Positions 52,320 through 61,338 of a DNA stretch of 64,000 nucleotides are shown one piece after another. A program made the position numbers and the translations under genes. The stretch comes from Spirochaetaceae bacterium. GTDB lineage: Bacteria; Spirochaetota; Spirochaetia; Treponematales; Treponemataceae. The notes under the pieces are model-generated. The model was given only the letters and a program-made list of their open reading frames with translations, was not told where the DNA came from and did no database searches. Every line of letters begins with the position of its first letter. Positions within the stretch are counted from its first letter, which is position 1. The stretch spans positions 1 through 64,000 of the forward strand of contig JAFQDD010000011.1 of the NCBI GenBank assembly GCA_017416145.1, in the 5' to 3' direction.

Positions 52320-52931
52320 ATGTTTAGCGTATTGAAAAGTGGTGGAATTTTAATGATTCCAATTGTTTTATGTGGAATTTTTGCAACATTTATCATTATT
52401 GAGAGAATAATTTACTTTATTTCATTAAAGAAAAAGTCTGTTCTTTTTCGAGAAAAAATTGCAGAGCCACTAAAACTAAAAAATTACGGTGAAGTTTTGG
52501 AAATTTGTAAATCTGAGGATATTCCAGAAGCTGCGGTAATTGGCAAAGCTGTATATTTTAGAAACACTCCAATTTCTGTACAAAAAGACGCTGTAAATGC
52601 AGAAATTGACAAGCAAGTTCCAAAATTGGAAAAATTTTTAACATCCCTTGGAACTATCGCAAATATTTCTACACTTTTGGGACTTTTGGGAACTGTAACA
52701 GGAAATATTTCAGCTTTTGGCGTTTTGGGTGAAGGTGCTTCTATGGGAAATCCAGCACTTTTGGCTGGTTCGATTGCTGAAGCCTTGGTTACAACTGCCA
52801 GTGGACTTGTGATTTCAATTCCTGCTTTGATTTTCCACAATTATTTTGTTGCAAAAGTTGATAAAACTTTGTCAGAAATGGAAACATCTATTACAGAATT
52901 ACAATTACAATTCTTAAAAAAAGAAGACTAA
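52320..52931 (+). CDS. exbB: ExbB/TolQ/MotA-family proton channel protein
   Basis: An inner-membrane subunit of about 203 residues with three membrane helices: GGILMIPIVLCGIFATFIIIERIIYF (about 10-35), and the paired ones in LTSLGTIANISTLLGLLGTVTGNISAF and EALVTTASGLVISIPALIFHNYF. The conserved LGLLGTVTG and EALVTTASGL segments are hallmarks of ExbB/TolQ. With ExbD it uses the proton gradient to energise TonB or Tol functions. ATG 52299 contains the GGAGG sequence itself, so ATG 52320 is the likelier start, with somewhat long spacing. Confidence 0.9.
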   Translation: MFSVLKSGGILMIPIVLCGIFATFIIIERIIYFISLKKKSVLFREKIAEPLKLKNYGEVLEICKSEDIPEAAVIGKAVYFRNTPISVQKDAVNAEIDKQVPKLEKFLTSLGTIANISTLLGLLGTVTGNISAFGVLGEGASMGNPALLAGSIAEALVTTASGLVISIPALIFHNYFVAKVDKTLSEMETSITELQLQFLKKED

Positions 52932-52946
52932 TTTGAGGTAATTCCT

Positions 52947-53363
52947 ATGAGAAAATCAAGAAGAAGAGGTTCTGGTCGTAGTGCCGCACAAGTGGATCTT
53001 GTTCCAATGATTGATATTGTATTTCAGTTGATTTTGTTTTTCTTAGTATCAACTACTTTTGCTATGTTGCCTGGAATCAGTCTAAATTTACCTGAATCTA
53101 CCACATCAGAGGGCGTTAGTTCTGGTGGAATCACGATTACAATGAAAGAAGATGGTCAAATTTGGTACAAATCTACCCAAGTCGATTTAGAATCTTTAAA
53201 CAGGGAATTAGCAGCGTTTGATCAAGTGACTTATGAAGAACGGGCAGAATATCCAATAAATCTAGAGGCTGACAGTTTGGTTACAAATGGTCAAATTGTT
53301 ACAGTATTTGATATTTTGCGACAAAACGGCTTTTCAGCAGTTAATCTTCGGACTACAGAATGA
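52947..53363 (+). CDS. exbD: ExbD/TolR-family protein
   Basis: A 138-residue inner-membrane protein: basic N-terminus (RKSRRRGSGRSAAQ), one membrane helix with the conserved Asp (VDLVPMIDIVFQLILFFLVSTTF, Asp in PMID), then a periplasmic domain. Its short spacing after exbB (15 bases) and overlap with the tonB start show an operon. It completes the proton-driven ExbB-ExbD motor for the TonB-like protein encoded next. Confidence 0.9.
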   Translation: MRKSRRRGSGRSAAQVDLVPMIDIVFQLILFFLVSTTFAMLPGISLNLPESTTSEGVSSGGITITMKEDGQIWYKSTQVDLESLNRELAAFDQVTYEERAEYPINLEADSLVTNGQIVTVFDILRQNGFSAVNLRTTE

Positions 53364-54403
53364 TGATAAAAAAGAGTGAAACTTTAAGCTTAATAATTAC
53401 ACTTTCTCTTTGGTTAATATTTACCCTTTGTTCAATTTTTGTGCCAATTCCACAAAAAGATGAAAAAGAAAAATATATTTCTGTAAAATTATCTCTTCCT
53501 CCTGTGGAAAAAGTTGAAAAACAAACTGAAAAAATCGAAAAACCTGTTAGGGAAGATATTTCAGAAATTTCACCAGCAAAATCTAAAGTTGTGGAAAAAG
53601 TTGAAGTTATTGAAAAAACTGAAGTCGTTGCAAAAACAGAACCTGTTGTGAAAACTGAACCTGTTAAAACAGAGCCAGTAAAAACAGAAAATGCAAAAGT
53701 ATCGTCTCCAAAACAAGAGCAAACTTTTACTCCTGCGAAACAGCAACTTCAAAAGTCCACAGAAGAGTTAATTGCAGAACAAAATGCAAAAAAATCTACA
53801 AAAACTGTGGAAGAAGTTGATTGGGATGCTTTATTTGGAGGAACTTCTACAGTTTCATCAAATCAAACCACAAATTCTTCAAATCAAGAAATTCAAACTG
53901 TGCAAAATGACTCAAATGCTTTAAGTGGCTCTGCGGGAATTGCTGCTTCTACAACAACTTCTTCTTATGCTGCTTCAAGTGAAAATCAAAATTCTAATGA
54001 TGAGAAAGAAACCAATACGGGGACAATGTTATCAAATATTTCTGGAAAAAAATATGAAACTACAACCCAAGATTTATCATCAGTTGTGGAATTTACAGGT
54101 ACTGCAAAAGGTGATGGTGGAACTTTAATTCAACTAGAAAACGGAGAAATGAGAATCCTTCTTGATCCACAAGAGCCAAAAATTATTTTACCAGAAGATG
54201 CAAATATCGAAACTAGTGTAAATATTGAAATATATTTTCAAGTGTTAAAAAATGGTTCAGTTACTAGTATTCAAATTAGCAACGAAGCTTTGATTTCTCC
54301 AAAAATTGCAACAGAAATAAAAAATCAAATTGCACAATGGCGTTTTAATGAAGCAAATAGTAATGGACAGGGACACTTCAATTATAGTATTATAAAAAAA
54401 TGA
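53360..54403 (+). CDS. TonB-like energy transducer
   Basis: A 347-residue protein: one N-terminal membrane helix (LSLIITLSLWLIFTLCSIFVPIP), a long Lys/Glu/Pro-rich periplasmic region (about 40-150) with repeated KTEPV units, a Ser/Thr/Asn-rich linker and a C-terminal TonB-type domain (about 275-347; NIEIYFQVLKNGSVTSIQISNEAL...IATEIKNQIAQWRFNEANSNGQGHFNYSI). It overlaps exbD and the HAD gene by four bases on each side. No TonB-dependent receptor was seen nearby; its partner may be the outer-membrane-like protein at 51396-52262 or receptors elsewhere. Confidence 0.82.
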   Translation: MMIKKSETLSLIITLSLWLIFTLCSIFVPIPQKDEKEKYISVKLSLPPVEKVEKQTEKIEKPVREDISEISPAKSKVVEKVEVIEKTEVVAKTEPVVKTEPVKTEPVKTENAKVSSPKQEQTFTPAKQQLQKSTEELIAEQNAKKSTKTVEEVDWDALFGGTSTVSSNQTTNSSNQEIQTVQNDSNALSGSAGIAASTTTSSYAASSENQNSNDEKETNTGTMLSNISGKKYETTTQDLSSVVEFTGTAKGDGGTLIQLENGEMRILLDPQEPKIILPEDANIETSVNIEIYFQVLKNGSVTSIQISNEALISPKIATEIKNQIAQWRFNEANSNGQGHFNYSIIKK

Positions 54404-55086
54404 AAATCGAAAAATCCAATCCTGAAATTAAGGCTGTAGCATTTGATATTGACGGTACGCTATATCCTAATTACAGGCTTTATATCAAAATGGTTTTTTA
54501 TTTTTTAAAAAATCTAAAGTTTTTTTTACATTATAATAAAGTCAGAAAAATATTACACAGAACAGCAGTTTTAGCAGATTTTTTTGAATATCAGGGGAGA
54601 CTTTTAGCAGAGGAACTTTCTGTTTCAAATGAAAAAGCGAAACAACTCATCGAAGAAAAAGTCTACAAAGGATTAGAGCCTTTTTTTGAAAACTTAAAAC
54701 CTTATCCTTATGTAAAAGAGACTTTTGAAAAATTCAAAGCTGCGAATTTAAAATTAGGGATTTTATCAGATTTTCCTCCAGAGCAAAAAAAAGACATTTG
54801 GGGAATCGCTCCTCTTTGTGATGTAATAATGGGCTCTGAAAAAACAGGTGCATTAAAGCCTTCAATTTACACTTTTGGTTCTTTAATTCACGAGTTAGGT
54901 TTTCCAGCTGAAAACATTCTTTATGTGGGAAACAGTATTCGCTCTGATGTAAAGGGAGCAAAGGCTGCAGGTATGCAAACAGCTTATATTGCTCCAAGAT
55001 GGAGACTTTTGCTAAAGAAACTTCCTAAAGAAGCTGATTTTTCCTTTATCAACTATCGCAAATTGCAAAAGTATGTGTTAAAATAA
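54400..55086 (+). CDS. HAD-superfamily (subfamily IA) phosphatase
   Basis: A 228-residue HAD hydrolase with motif I FDIDGTLYP, motif II LSDFP, the motif III Lys in LKPSIYTF and motif IV VGNSIRSDVKGAKAAG. The helical cap is typical of subfamily IA, with an extra hydrophobic stretch (MVFYFLKNLKFFLHY). The ATG overlaps the tonB stop (ATGA), so it is translationally coupled to the envelope genes, though a phosphatase has no obvious role there. It resembles the HAD protein at 37407-38054 in length and motifs; the substrate is unknown. Confidence 0.85.
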   Translation: MKIEKSNPEIKAVAFDIDGTLYPNYRLYIKMVFYFLKNLKFFLHYNKVRKILHRTAVLADFFEYQGRLLAEELSVSNEKAKQLIEEKVYKGLEPFFENLKPYPYVKETFEKFKAANLKLGILSDFPPEQKKDIWGIAPLCDVIMGSEKTGALKPSIYTFGSLIHELGFPAENILYVGNSIRSDVKGAKAAGMQTAYIAPRWRLLLKKLPKEADFSFINYRKLQKYVLK

Positions 55087-55122
55087 AATATAAAAAAATA
55101 GTAACATTCTTTGGGTGGAAAA

Positions 55123-58100
55123 ATGTTAGAAATAATCTTAAATCTATTACCGTTAATCGCTTCTATAACTTTAATTCTTGTTTTTAGATATTTAGACAAG
55201 GATAATCGTTCTATTGAGGGGGCGAAACGATTTATAGACGGTGCAAAAACTCAATTTGATAAATATTTTCAAGATAACACAAAAAAAATTCAGGACTCAG
55301 AAATCGAGCTTGAAACGAAGCAAAGTTTAGCTGTTGCTGCAATCAAAAGATTAGAGTCCATTCAGGCAGAAACTGACGAAAAAGCAACATTATTCCAAGA
55401 AAAAATAAATGCAATTTCCACTATGGAAAAGCAAATTTCTCACTATGATGAAGTTTTGAAAGATTTAGTAGAAATGACAGCAAATGTAGAAGAAAATTTA
55501 CAGCGTTTACAAACTGAATCTCGATTTTTAGACAAAACTTCAAAAAAAATTGCTGGTCAAAAATCTTTGTTAGATTCTATTGAAAACCGAATTCCAAGTA
55601 TTATTTCCGATTTCAAATCAGCAAATGTAATCGAACTAAACGAAGTTGCAAAAGAATTGCAAGAGAAGTTACAACAACTTACAGAACAATTAGACAATCA
55701 AACCAAGCAAAATGTTTATTCAAATCAAGAACTTTTGACTGAAATTGAAAAAACATACAATATGGCAGTTGAGGGTACAAAAAATAAAGCCCAAGAAATC
55801 CAATCAATAGCAATTTCCTCTGTACAAAAGGATTTAGAGAACAATTTGGAAAAACTAAAGTCAGAAACAACTGAACTTGTAAAACAATATAAAGACGACG
55901 CTGACGTGCAAATTAGAACTTTGTGTGGTGAAGCGTTAAGTCTTGCAGAAAAACTAGATTCTGATGTTCGTGTTTTATCAAATTCTGTAGAAAGTGCAGT
56001 TTCCAAACAAGAAGAAAAAATCAATGAAACTTTAGATGTGGAAATTACACGTTTAAATTCTTCAATTCAAGAAACATTATCCAAAATTGAAGATGAGTCA
56101 AAAGCAAAAATCGATTCTGTTGAATCTGGTGTAAATGTTGCCACAGAAAAACTTGTTTCTCAAACAAAGGAATCTTTACAAACAACAAAAGCAGAGATTT
56201 TTACAACTATTTCCGAAGCTGAAAATCAGGCTGTAGCTAGTATTCAGGAGTTGAAATCTGGATTTGATACAAATATTAGCGAACTAAAATCTGAAGTTGC
56301 TACAAATATTAGTGATTTAAGAAGTGAAGTTGATACAAGTGTTGGAAGTTTGAAAAAAGAAGTTGAAACAACAGTTAATGAACTAAAAACCGACGTTGCT
56401 ACAAATATTAGTGATTTAAGAAGTGAAGTTGATACAAATATTTCCAATCTGAAAAATCAAGTTGAGTCAAATATTAACAACTTTACAAATTCGACAAATA
56501 CAGATTACAGTGCTTTGCAACAACAAACCAAAGATAAAATTGCAAGTTTAGAAAGTGAAATAACTGAATCTGTAAAATCATTCCAAGAAAAGCTTCAAAA
56601 TCTTGATGCTGAAAACAAAGCAAAAATTGATGCGGATATTCACGAATTGCAAGGAAAACTTACGACTGAATTGCAAACATTACAAAGAGATACAGATGCA
56701 AAATTGTCTTCTGTTTTAAGTGAAGTAAATGATTCTACAGAAAAGGCTCGGCAAGAATTAAATCAGACTTTAGAAGAAATCACAACTTCTACAGAGCAGG
56801 AATTAGAGGTGTTTAGAAAGGATTCTGAAAAGAAATCTAGTTTGCTAAAATCTCGTCTTTTTGAAGTGGATGCACAAATTACCAATATTGAAAAACGCAA
56901 TAAATCAATTGATGAGGTGTTAAACAAACTTTCAGAAGCTGCAACTAGTCAAGAAAACGCTACAAATTCTGCAATTAGCAAGTTAGAAGAAACTGTAAAA
57001 AAAGTTGTGGATGAAACTCAATCCATCATTAACACAAAGAGTCAAGAACAAGTGGAAAATGCAAATTCTTACCTAGAAAACGCAATTAAACAGCTAAAGC
57101 AAAATTTCCAAGAAAAGGAAACTGAGTTTTTTGACAATATCGATAAAGAGCTTGAAACCTACAAACAAGACACTTTGTACAGATTTGAGAGATTGGATTC
57201 AGCTGGAAATGAAATCGCAACTTTAGAGCAAAATCTACGTGAATCTATGAAAAATACTGAAAACAAAGTAAATGCAGATTTTGCAAAATATTCACAATTA
57301 CAGGCTCAAAATCAGGCCGAATTTGCAAAAACAATGAATATCAAATCTGATACTTTGTTGGAAAGATTACACGGAATTGAGGGCGAACTAAACGAATTAA
57401 AAGAAAAATCCTATTCCAATGTATCTGAAAAATTAAAAGTGTTTGAAGATGATTTCTTTGGAGATTTGAAAAAACGTGGTGATTCTCTAAATGAATCTTT
57501 GATTAGTTGGCAACTTTCTTTCAATGAAAGAGTCCAAGAAATGTCAAAAGAATTTATGGATTCTAGAAAAGAAGTTGAAAATCGCTATGGAGAAGAATTT
57601 AAAGAAAAACTCAATGGCTTACAAGAAAAATTAAGAGAGCAAACTCAAAAAATCGAAGAATCTATAAAAAATAGTGAAGAATCTCTTCGAGAGCAGATTT
57701 CCACTTCTGATATGGCAGTTCAAGATTTTATTGAACAACAAAGAAAAGATATGGATTCTGCAAAAACTTCTGCTGACGCATATATTCAAAAAGAATTGGA
57801 AAATCACGCTTTATTGCAAAGTGAAACATTAAAGCGTTATGAAAGGGAACTAAATTCTAAAATCGAACAAATTTCCCAAAATGTAAACAATTCTGAAGAT
57901 CAAACAAAGGCTTCTTTGGATTTGGTTATGCAAGATTTATCAGATTGGCGTCAGCGTATGAACAGTCAATACGAAGAAACTTCCTCTATGTTTAATGAAA
58001 AGCTTGATTCTCTAACAGAAAAGTCAAAAGAAATGATTGCTTCTGTGGAGCAAGTTTTCCAAGAAGATGTTTCAGTTTTTAACAAGAAAACTTTAGCAGA

Positions 58101-59313
58101 TAAAGAAGAACTCAAAGCTCAAATGGCTCAGTTGAAGACTGATATGGAAACAACTGTTCAAAATTACCAAAGTAATTCTTCTGAAGTTCTAAATCAACTT
58201 CAAACAAATTATGATACCATGTTGTCAGAAACTGAAACAAAGATTGCGGGATTAAACACAGAAGCAGAACAAAAACTTCGTTCGTTGAAAACTATGGTTT
58301 CTGAAATCAAAGAAAAGACAGAAGCCGCCCAAGAAAAAGCTATGGAAAAAATCCACGCTGAAGCCAATGCTCTAAATATTAACCTAAATGATATTGATAA
58401 ACGTCTCAAACAGTTTGTTGCATCAGCACAGATTATCGAAAAAACAGAAGCTATGCGAAAAAGTTTGGAAGACAAAATTAGTATTTTACGAGGGGATATT
58501 GCCAAATTTGACAATTTCAAGCAAGTTGCCGATGAAGTTGAAAAACATTTTGGTAAAATCCGAAAAATGGAAGAAGAAGTTTCTGCCAAAATGCAAAAAT
58601 TCAACGGTGAGAAAAAACGTATTGATAGTCTAGAAACGGATTTTAATCATTTGATGACATTGGCAGGTACTATGGATCAAAAAATCAGTGGTTTGCAAAG
58701 TTCCTATGATGAATTACAAATGATTGAAGCTGATATTAGAAAATTCTCTGACTCGATTTCAGATTTATCCAGTAAGTATGAGCGAATAGAGAAGAAAACT
58801 CCAGTTTTAGAGCAAACAATTCTTGGGGTGGATAAAACTTTTGAAAACTTAAAAGAACTAGAAAAACGCCTTGCTCAATGTGATGCAGATGTACAGTCAT
58901 TACCAGAAAAAATCACTGGTGTACAGCAAGGAATCGCAAAACTCTTGAATTCCAGTGGAACAATAAATGACGCAGTGGAAAAACTTGCTTCTCTAGAAAA
59001 TGTTCTTGCGGAAACTGAAAACAGAATCGAAACAGTTACAAAATCTAGAGATTTGATTATCAAAACTGAAACAAGATTGCAAGAAGTTTCAAAAGAAGCT
59101 CAAGGGCAGATAAAATTATTTGGAGATTTGGTTAGAGCCGACAAACAACGAAATGCTGCTCCAAGTGAAGGAGCTCCACCACTTGGAGTTCGTGAAAATG
59201 TAATCAAGTTGGCTCACCAAGGTTGGAAACCAGAGGAAATCGCCCGAAGTCTAAATATCCAACTAGGACAAGTAGAGCTTATCCTTGATTATTTTGGAAA
59301 AGAAGGCAGGTAG
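55123..59313 (+). CDS. Giant membrane-anchored coiled-coil protein with C-terminal HTH-like segment
   Basis: About 1396 residues. One N-terminal membrane helix (IILNLLPLIASITLILVFRYL) is followed by a very long, nearly continuous coiled coil of heptads (about 30-1330). A stretch of seven 11-residue repeats (about residues 381-457) interrupts the heptads. The C-terminus (RENVIKLAHQGWKPEEIARSLNIQLGQVELILDYF) is a small helix-turn-helix-like module similar to those ending DUF6115-type proteins. It probably forms a cytoplasmic filament or tether, perhaps in cell shape, division or chemoreceptor/flagellar organisation. GGTGG sets the ATG at 55123. Its end overlaps ispF by 35 bases. Confidence 0.75.
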   Translation: MLEIILNLLPLIASITLILVFRYLDKDNRSIEGAKRFIDGAKTQFDKYFQDNTKKIQDSEIELETKQSLAVAAIKRLESIQAETDEKATLFQEKINAISTMEKQISHYDEVLKDLVEMTANVEENLQRLQTESRFLDKTSKKIAGQKSLLDSIENRIPSIISDFKSANVIELNEVAKELQEKLQQLTEQLDNQTKQNVYSNQELLTEIEKTYNMAVEGTKNKAQEIQSIAISSVQKDLENNLEKLKSETTELVKQYKDDADVQIRTLCGEALSLAEKLDSDVRVLSNSVESAVSKQEEKINETLDVEITRLNSSIQETLSKIEDESKAKIDSVESGVNVATEKLVSQTKESLQTTKAEIFTTISEAENQAVASIQELKSGFDTNISELKSEVATNISDLRSEVDTSVGSLKKEVETTVNELKTDVATNISDLRSEVDTNISNLKNQVESNINNFTNSTNTDYSALQQQTKDKIASLESEITESVKSFQEKLQNLDAENKAKIDADIHELQGKLTTELQTLQRDTDAKLSSVLSEVNDSTEKARQELNQTLEEITTSTEQELEVFRKDSEKKSSLLKSRLFEVDAQITNIEKRNKSIDEVLNKLSEAATSQENATNSAISKLEETVKKVVDETQSIINTKSQEQVENANSYLENAIKQLKQNFQEKETEFFDNIDKELETYKQDTLYRFERLDSAGNEIATLEQNLRESMKNTENKVNADFAKYSQLQAQNQAEFAKTMNIKSDTLLERLHGIEGELNELKEKSYSNVSEKLKVFEDDFFGDLKKRGDSLNESLISWQLSFNERVQEMSKEFMDSRKEVENRYGEEFKEKLNGLQEKLREQTQKIEESIKNSEESLREQISTSDMAVQDFIEQQRKDMDSAKTSADAYIQKELENHALLQSETLKRYERELNSKIEQISQNVNNSEDQTKASLDLVMQDLSDWRQRMNSQYEETSSMFNEKLDSLTEKSKEMIASVEQVFQEDVSVFNKKTLADKEELKAQMAQLKTDMETTVQNYQSNSSEVLNQLQTNYDTMLSETETKIAGLNTEAEQKLRSLKTMVSEIKEKTEAAQEKAMEKIHAEANALNINLNDIDKRLKQFVASAQIIEKTEAMRKSLEDKISILRGDIAKFDNFKQVADEVEKHFGKIRKMEEEVSAKMQKFNGEKKRIDSLETDFNHLMTLAGTMDQKISGLQSSYDELQMIEADIRKFSDSISDLSSKYERIEKKTPVLEQTILGVDKTFENLKELEKRLAQCDADVQSLPEKITGVQQGIAKLLNSSGTINDAVEKLASLENVLAETENRIETVTKSRDLIIKTETRLQEVSKEAQGQIKLFGDLVRADKQRNAAPSEGAPPLGVRENVIKLAHQGWKPEEIARSLNIQLGQVELILDYFGKEGR
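56263..56493 (+). repeat. Seven tandem 11-residue (hendecad) repeats in the coiled-coil gene
   Basis: Each 33-bp unit encodes a variant of VATNISDLRSE / VDTNISNLKNQ. Units 2 and 5 (56296 and 56395) are nearly identical for more than 40 bases, 99 bp apart, pointing to recent internal duplication. Hendecads favour a right-handed or straight coiled coil, different from the heptads around them. Confidence 0.8.
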
Positions 59314-59764
59314 CCCAAACGGCAACGGCAAGTCCGTTGCCAATTTCTCCAAGCTTTTCTCCAGTTTTAGCTTTCACAAAAACCTGAGATTCTTCCACTT
59401 CCAAAATAGTTGCTATGCTTTTAATTATATCTTTTCTATATGGTAGAATTTTTGGCTTTTCAATAGCGATTACACAATCCAGGTTTCCAAGCTGATACCC
59501 TTTTTCTTTTATCAGATTCCAACTGTATTTTAGCAATTCTCGGGAATCAGCGTTTTTCCACTTTGCATCAGAAGGTGGGAACAATTCCCCGATGTCAGAA
59601 AGTCCAGCTGCACCAAGCAAAGCATCGGTAATAGCGTGAAGAAGTACATCACCATCTGAATGACCGTCTTCGCCTTTTTCAAATGGAATATTTATTCCGC
59701 CTAAAATTAGTTTTCGATTTTCCACCAATCTATGTAAATCATAACCAAGACCAATTCTCATCAT
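59279..59764 (-). CDS. ispF: 2-C-methyl-D-erythritol 2,4-cyclodiphosphate synthase
   Basis: The fifth MEP-pathway enzyme; makes the cyclic diphosphate in isoprenoid synthesis. About 161 residues, with the zinc-binding DLH (GLGYDLHRL), HSDGDVLLHAITDALLGAAGLSDIGELFP and the Asp/His pairs of the active site. The C-terminal segment (VFVKAKTGEKLGEIGNGLAVAVWATCLL) matches the family. AAAGGA lies just before the ATG cluster; 59764 or 59761 is favoured over 59770, which overlaps that site. It follows ispD by 34 bases on the same strand. Its 3' end overlaps the converging coiled-coil gene by 35 bases. Confidence 0.93.
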   Translation of the reverse strand: MMRIGLGYDLHRLVENRKLILGGINIPFEKGEDGHSDGDVLLHAITDALLGAAGLSDIGELFPPSDAKWKNADSRELLKYSWNLIKEKGYQLGNLDCVIAIEKPKILPYRKDIIKSIATILEVEESQVFVKAKTGEKLGEIGNGLAVAVWATCLLFQNNQG

Positions 59765-59798
59765 AAACATTCCTTTTATTGAGCATTTTTAGTAAAAA

Positions 59799-60602
59799 TT
59801 ATTCAGTTTTTAGTTTTTCTAAATCAGAAGCAAAAGTGATTTTCGTGTTTTTAGGAGAGCCTTCGCAAGTAAAAACCTTGCCACAATAGGCTTTCCAAAC
59901 AGTGGTGTCATCAGTACAATCAGTGCGATTTTCTTCAAGAGATTTTTTGTGAGCTTCAAAGAGCTTTTCAAAAAGGAATCCCTGAGGAGTTTGTAAACTA
60001 CAAGCTAAACTTCGGTTGATATACGAATCAATTGTACCATCTTTTTGAAGAGCGATAGTATCCGTCACAGGAATGTAGGGCACACAAGCTCCTTTTTCCC
60101 TTGTAACACACAAGACATTGTAAATAGTTTGAAAATCCACCCAAGGTCTTGCTCCATCGTGAATCAAAACCAAACTTGAATCTGAAAAAGCTTTTTCATC
60201 AGAAGAAGAGTTTTCGCTAGGAAACACATCGCCACTGCAAGAAGTCTTACAAGCTTCCAAAGCCTTTAACACAGAAAGTTGCCGAGTTTCTCCGCCCTCT
60301 ACAAAAACAGGCTCAATACCAAGTTGTTCAAAGAGATTTTTCACATTTTTGTTAGCAAACAAAGCTTTTTTTCCATCTGGAATTTTGTTTTTTGGGCAAG
60401 TAACCACGAAAGAAGCCAACTTAAAAAAAGGAGAAACTCTAGAGTCTAGAAACGTGTTTAAAAAACCAATGCAGGACAAAGATAAAACCGTATTATTATC
60501 CTTATCCTGCACCGAAATATATTCTTTTTTTGTGCCAGTTCCCAAACGAGTAGAGGAACCAGCAGCCGTAATAATCACATGAACTGGAAAAATTCTAATC
60601 AT
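59799..60602 (-). CDS. ispD: 2-C-methyl-D-erythritol 4-phosphate cytidylyltransferase
   Basis: The third MEP-pathway enzyme, forming CDP-methylerythritol. The reading frame runs to 60701, but the enzyme begins MIRIFPVHVIITAAGSSTRLGTGTKKEY, so ATG 60602 is used, overlapping the end of carD by eight bases. The CTP-binding loop AAGSSTRLGTGTKKEY, VLIHDGARPWVDF and the SYINRSLACSLQTPQGFLFE segment are conserved. At 267 residues it is longer than usual (about 230), from insertions near residues 35-50 and 110-130. It lies directly upstream of ispF. Confidence 0.9.
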   Translation of the reverse strand: MIRIFPVHVIITAAGSSTRLGTGTKKEYISVQDKDNNTVLSLSCIGFLNTFLDSRVSPFFKLASFVVTCPKNKIPDGKKALFANKNVKNLFEQLGIEPVFVEGGETRQLSVLKALEACKTSCSGDVFPSENSSSDEKAFSDSSLVLIHDGARPWVDFQTIYNVLCVTREKGACVPYIPVTDTIALQKDGTIDSYINRSLACSLQTPQGFLFEKLFEAHKKSLEENRTDCTDDTTVWKAYCGKVFTCEGSPKNTKITFASDLEKLKTE

Positions 60603-61218
60603 CATCCATATCGTCGTCGTCATCGTCCATAGGTTCAGCCTGATCTTGTTCAATGAAAACATCTTCTTCATCATCATCAAAATCATCATCATTATGAACA
60701 TTATTTTTAGCTTGAATCATCAATCCAAGAGGTTCAAGTTTTGCATGAATCAGAGCTTCAACTTCTTTTGGAGATTTATCCAAAGCATAAGCAATTTCAT
60801 CTTCTAGCAATTTTTTTGCAGAATCATAGAGTTTTCTTTCTTGGATTGGTAAATCCTTAATTTTACTACGATGATACAAACATCTAACAATAGAAGCGAT
60901 ATCCTCAATAGTTCCATTTTTTAACAACTCAAGATTCATCTGATAGCGTTGCTTCCAATCAGAAGTAACAGGTTCAATAGCTTCCCCCATAGAATCCAAA
61001 GCTTTTTGAGCCTTGTCCGCAGAAACTATTGCTCTAACACCAAGTTCATCACTAATATTTACAGGAATCATAACAGTCATATCGGAAACTTCAATATAAA
61101 TGACATAATACATCATTTTTTTGTCGTCAAATTCTTGTTCCTGAATCTCAACAATGGTACCAACACCTTGACTAGGATAAACAACCTTTTGGTTTACTTG
61201 AAATTTAAAATCACTCAT
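60595..61218 (-). CDS. carD: CarD-family transcriptional regulator
   Basis: A 207-residue RNA-polymerase-binding protein. The N-terminal Tudor-like domain (FQVNQKVVYPSQGVGTIVEIQEQEF) contacts the polymerase beta subunit, and the helical C-terminal domain (VTSDWKQRYQMNLELLKNGTIEDIASIVRCLYHRSKIKDLPIQERKLYDSAKKLLEDEIAYAL) binds near the -10 region and stabilises open complexes. The tail is extremely acidic (about 25 Asp/Glu in the last 40 residues), a probable disordered extension. It starts the carD-ispD-ispF unit, as in several spirochaetes. TA-rich sequence precedes it. Confidence 0.93.
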   Translation of the reverse strand: MSDFKFQVNQKVVYPSQGVGTIVEIQEQEFDDKKMMYYVIYIEVSDMTVMIPVNISDELGVRAIVSADKAQKALDSMGEAIEPVTSDWKQRYQMNLELLKNGTIEDIASIVRCLYHRSKIKDLPIQERKLYDSAKKLLEDEIAYALDKSPKEVEALIHAKLEPLGLMIQAKNNVHNDDDFDDDEEDVFIEQDQAEPMDDDDDDMDDD

Positions 61219-61267
61219 ACAATACTAATTATATCATATTTTTTTATTTGGAGCAATATTTTAAAGT

Positions 61268-61338
61268 TTGGGGGCCATTCAGGGGTTCCGTCAAAACAAG
61301 TTTTGACCGCCAAAGGCGCCCTTACTGTCCCGGCTATG
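61268..61338. repeat. GC-rich palindromic (REP-like) repeat
   Basis: The sequence includes GTCAAAAC-AA-GTTTTGAC (8-bp stem) and CGCC-AAA-GGCG, bounded by CAGGGGTTCCG and CCCTTACTGTCCCGGC. Read on the minus strand it shows GGGC, short hairpin, long hairpin, GGAACCCCTG, the same order as 425-510. It begins at the MocR stop codon and could also help end that transcript, although no T run is present. Confidence 0.6.

Noticed and set aside
60603-60701. N-terminal 33-residue extension of IspD
   Set aside because: The extension is a Met-rich out-of-frame reading of the acidic tail of carD; the enzyme family starts at the VHVIITAAGSS region.
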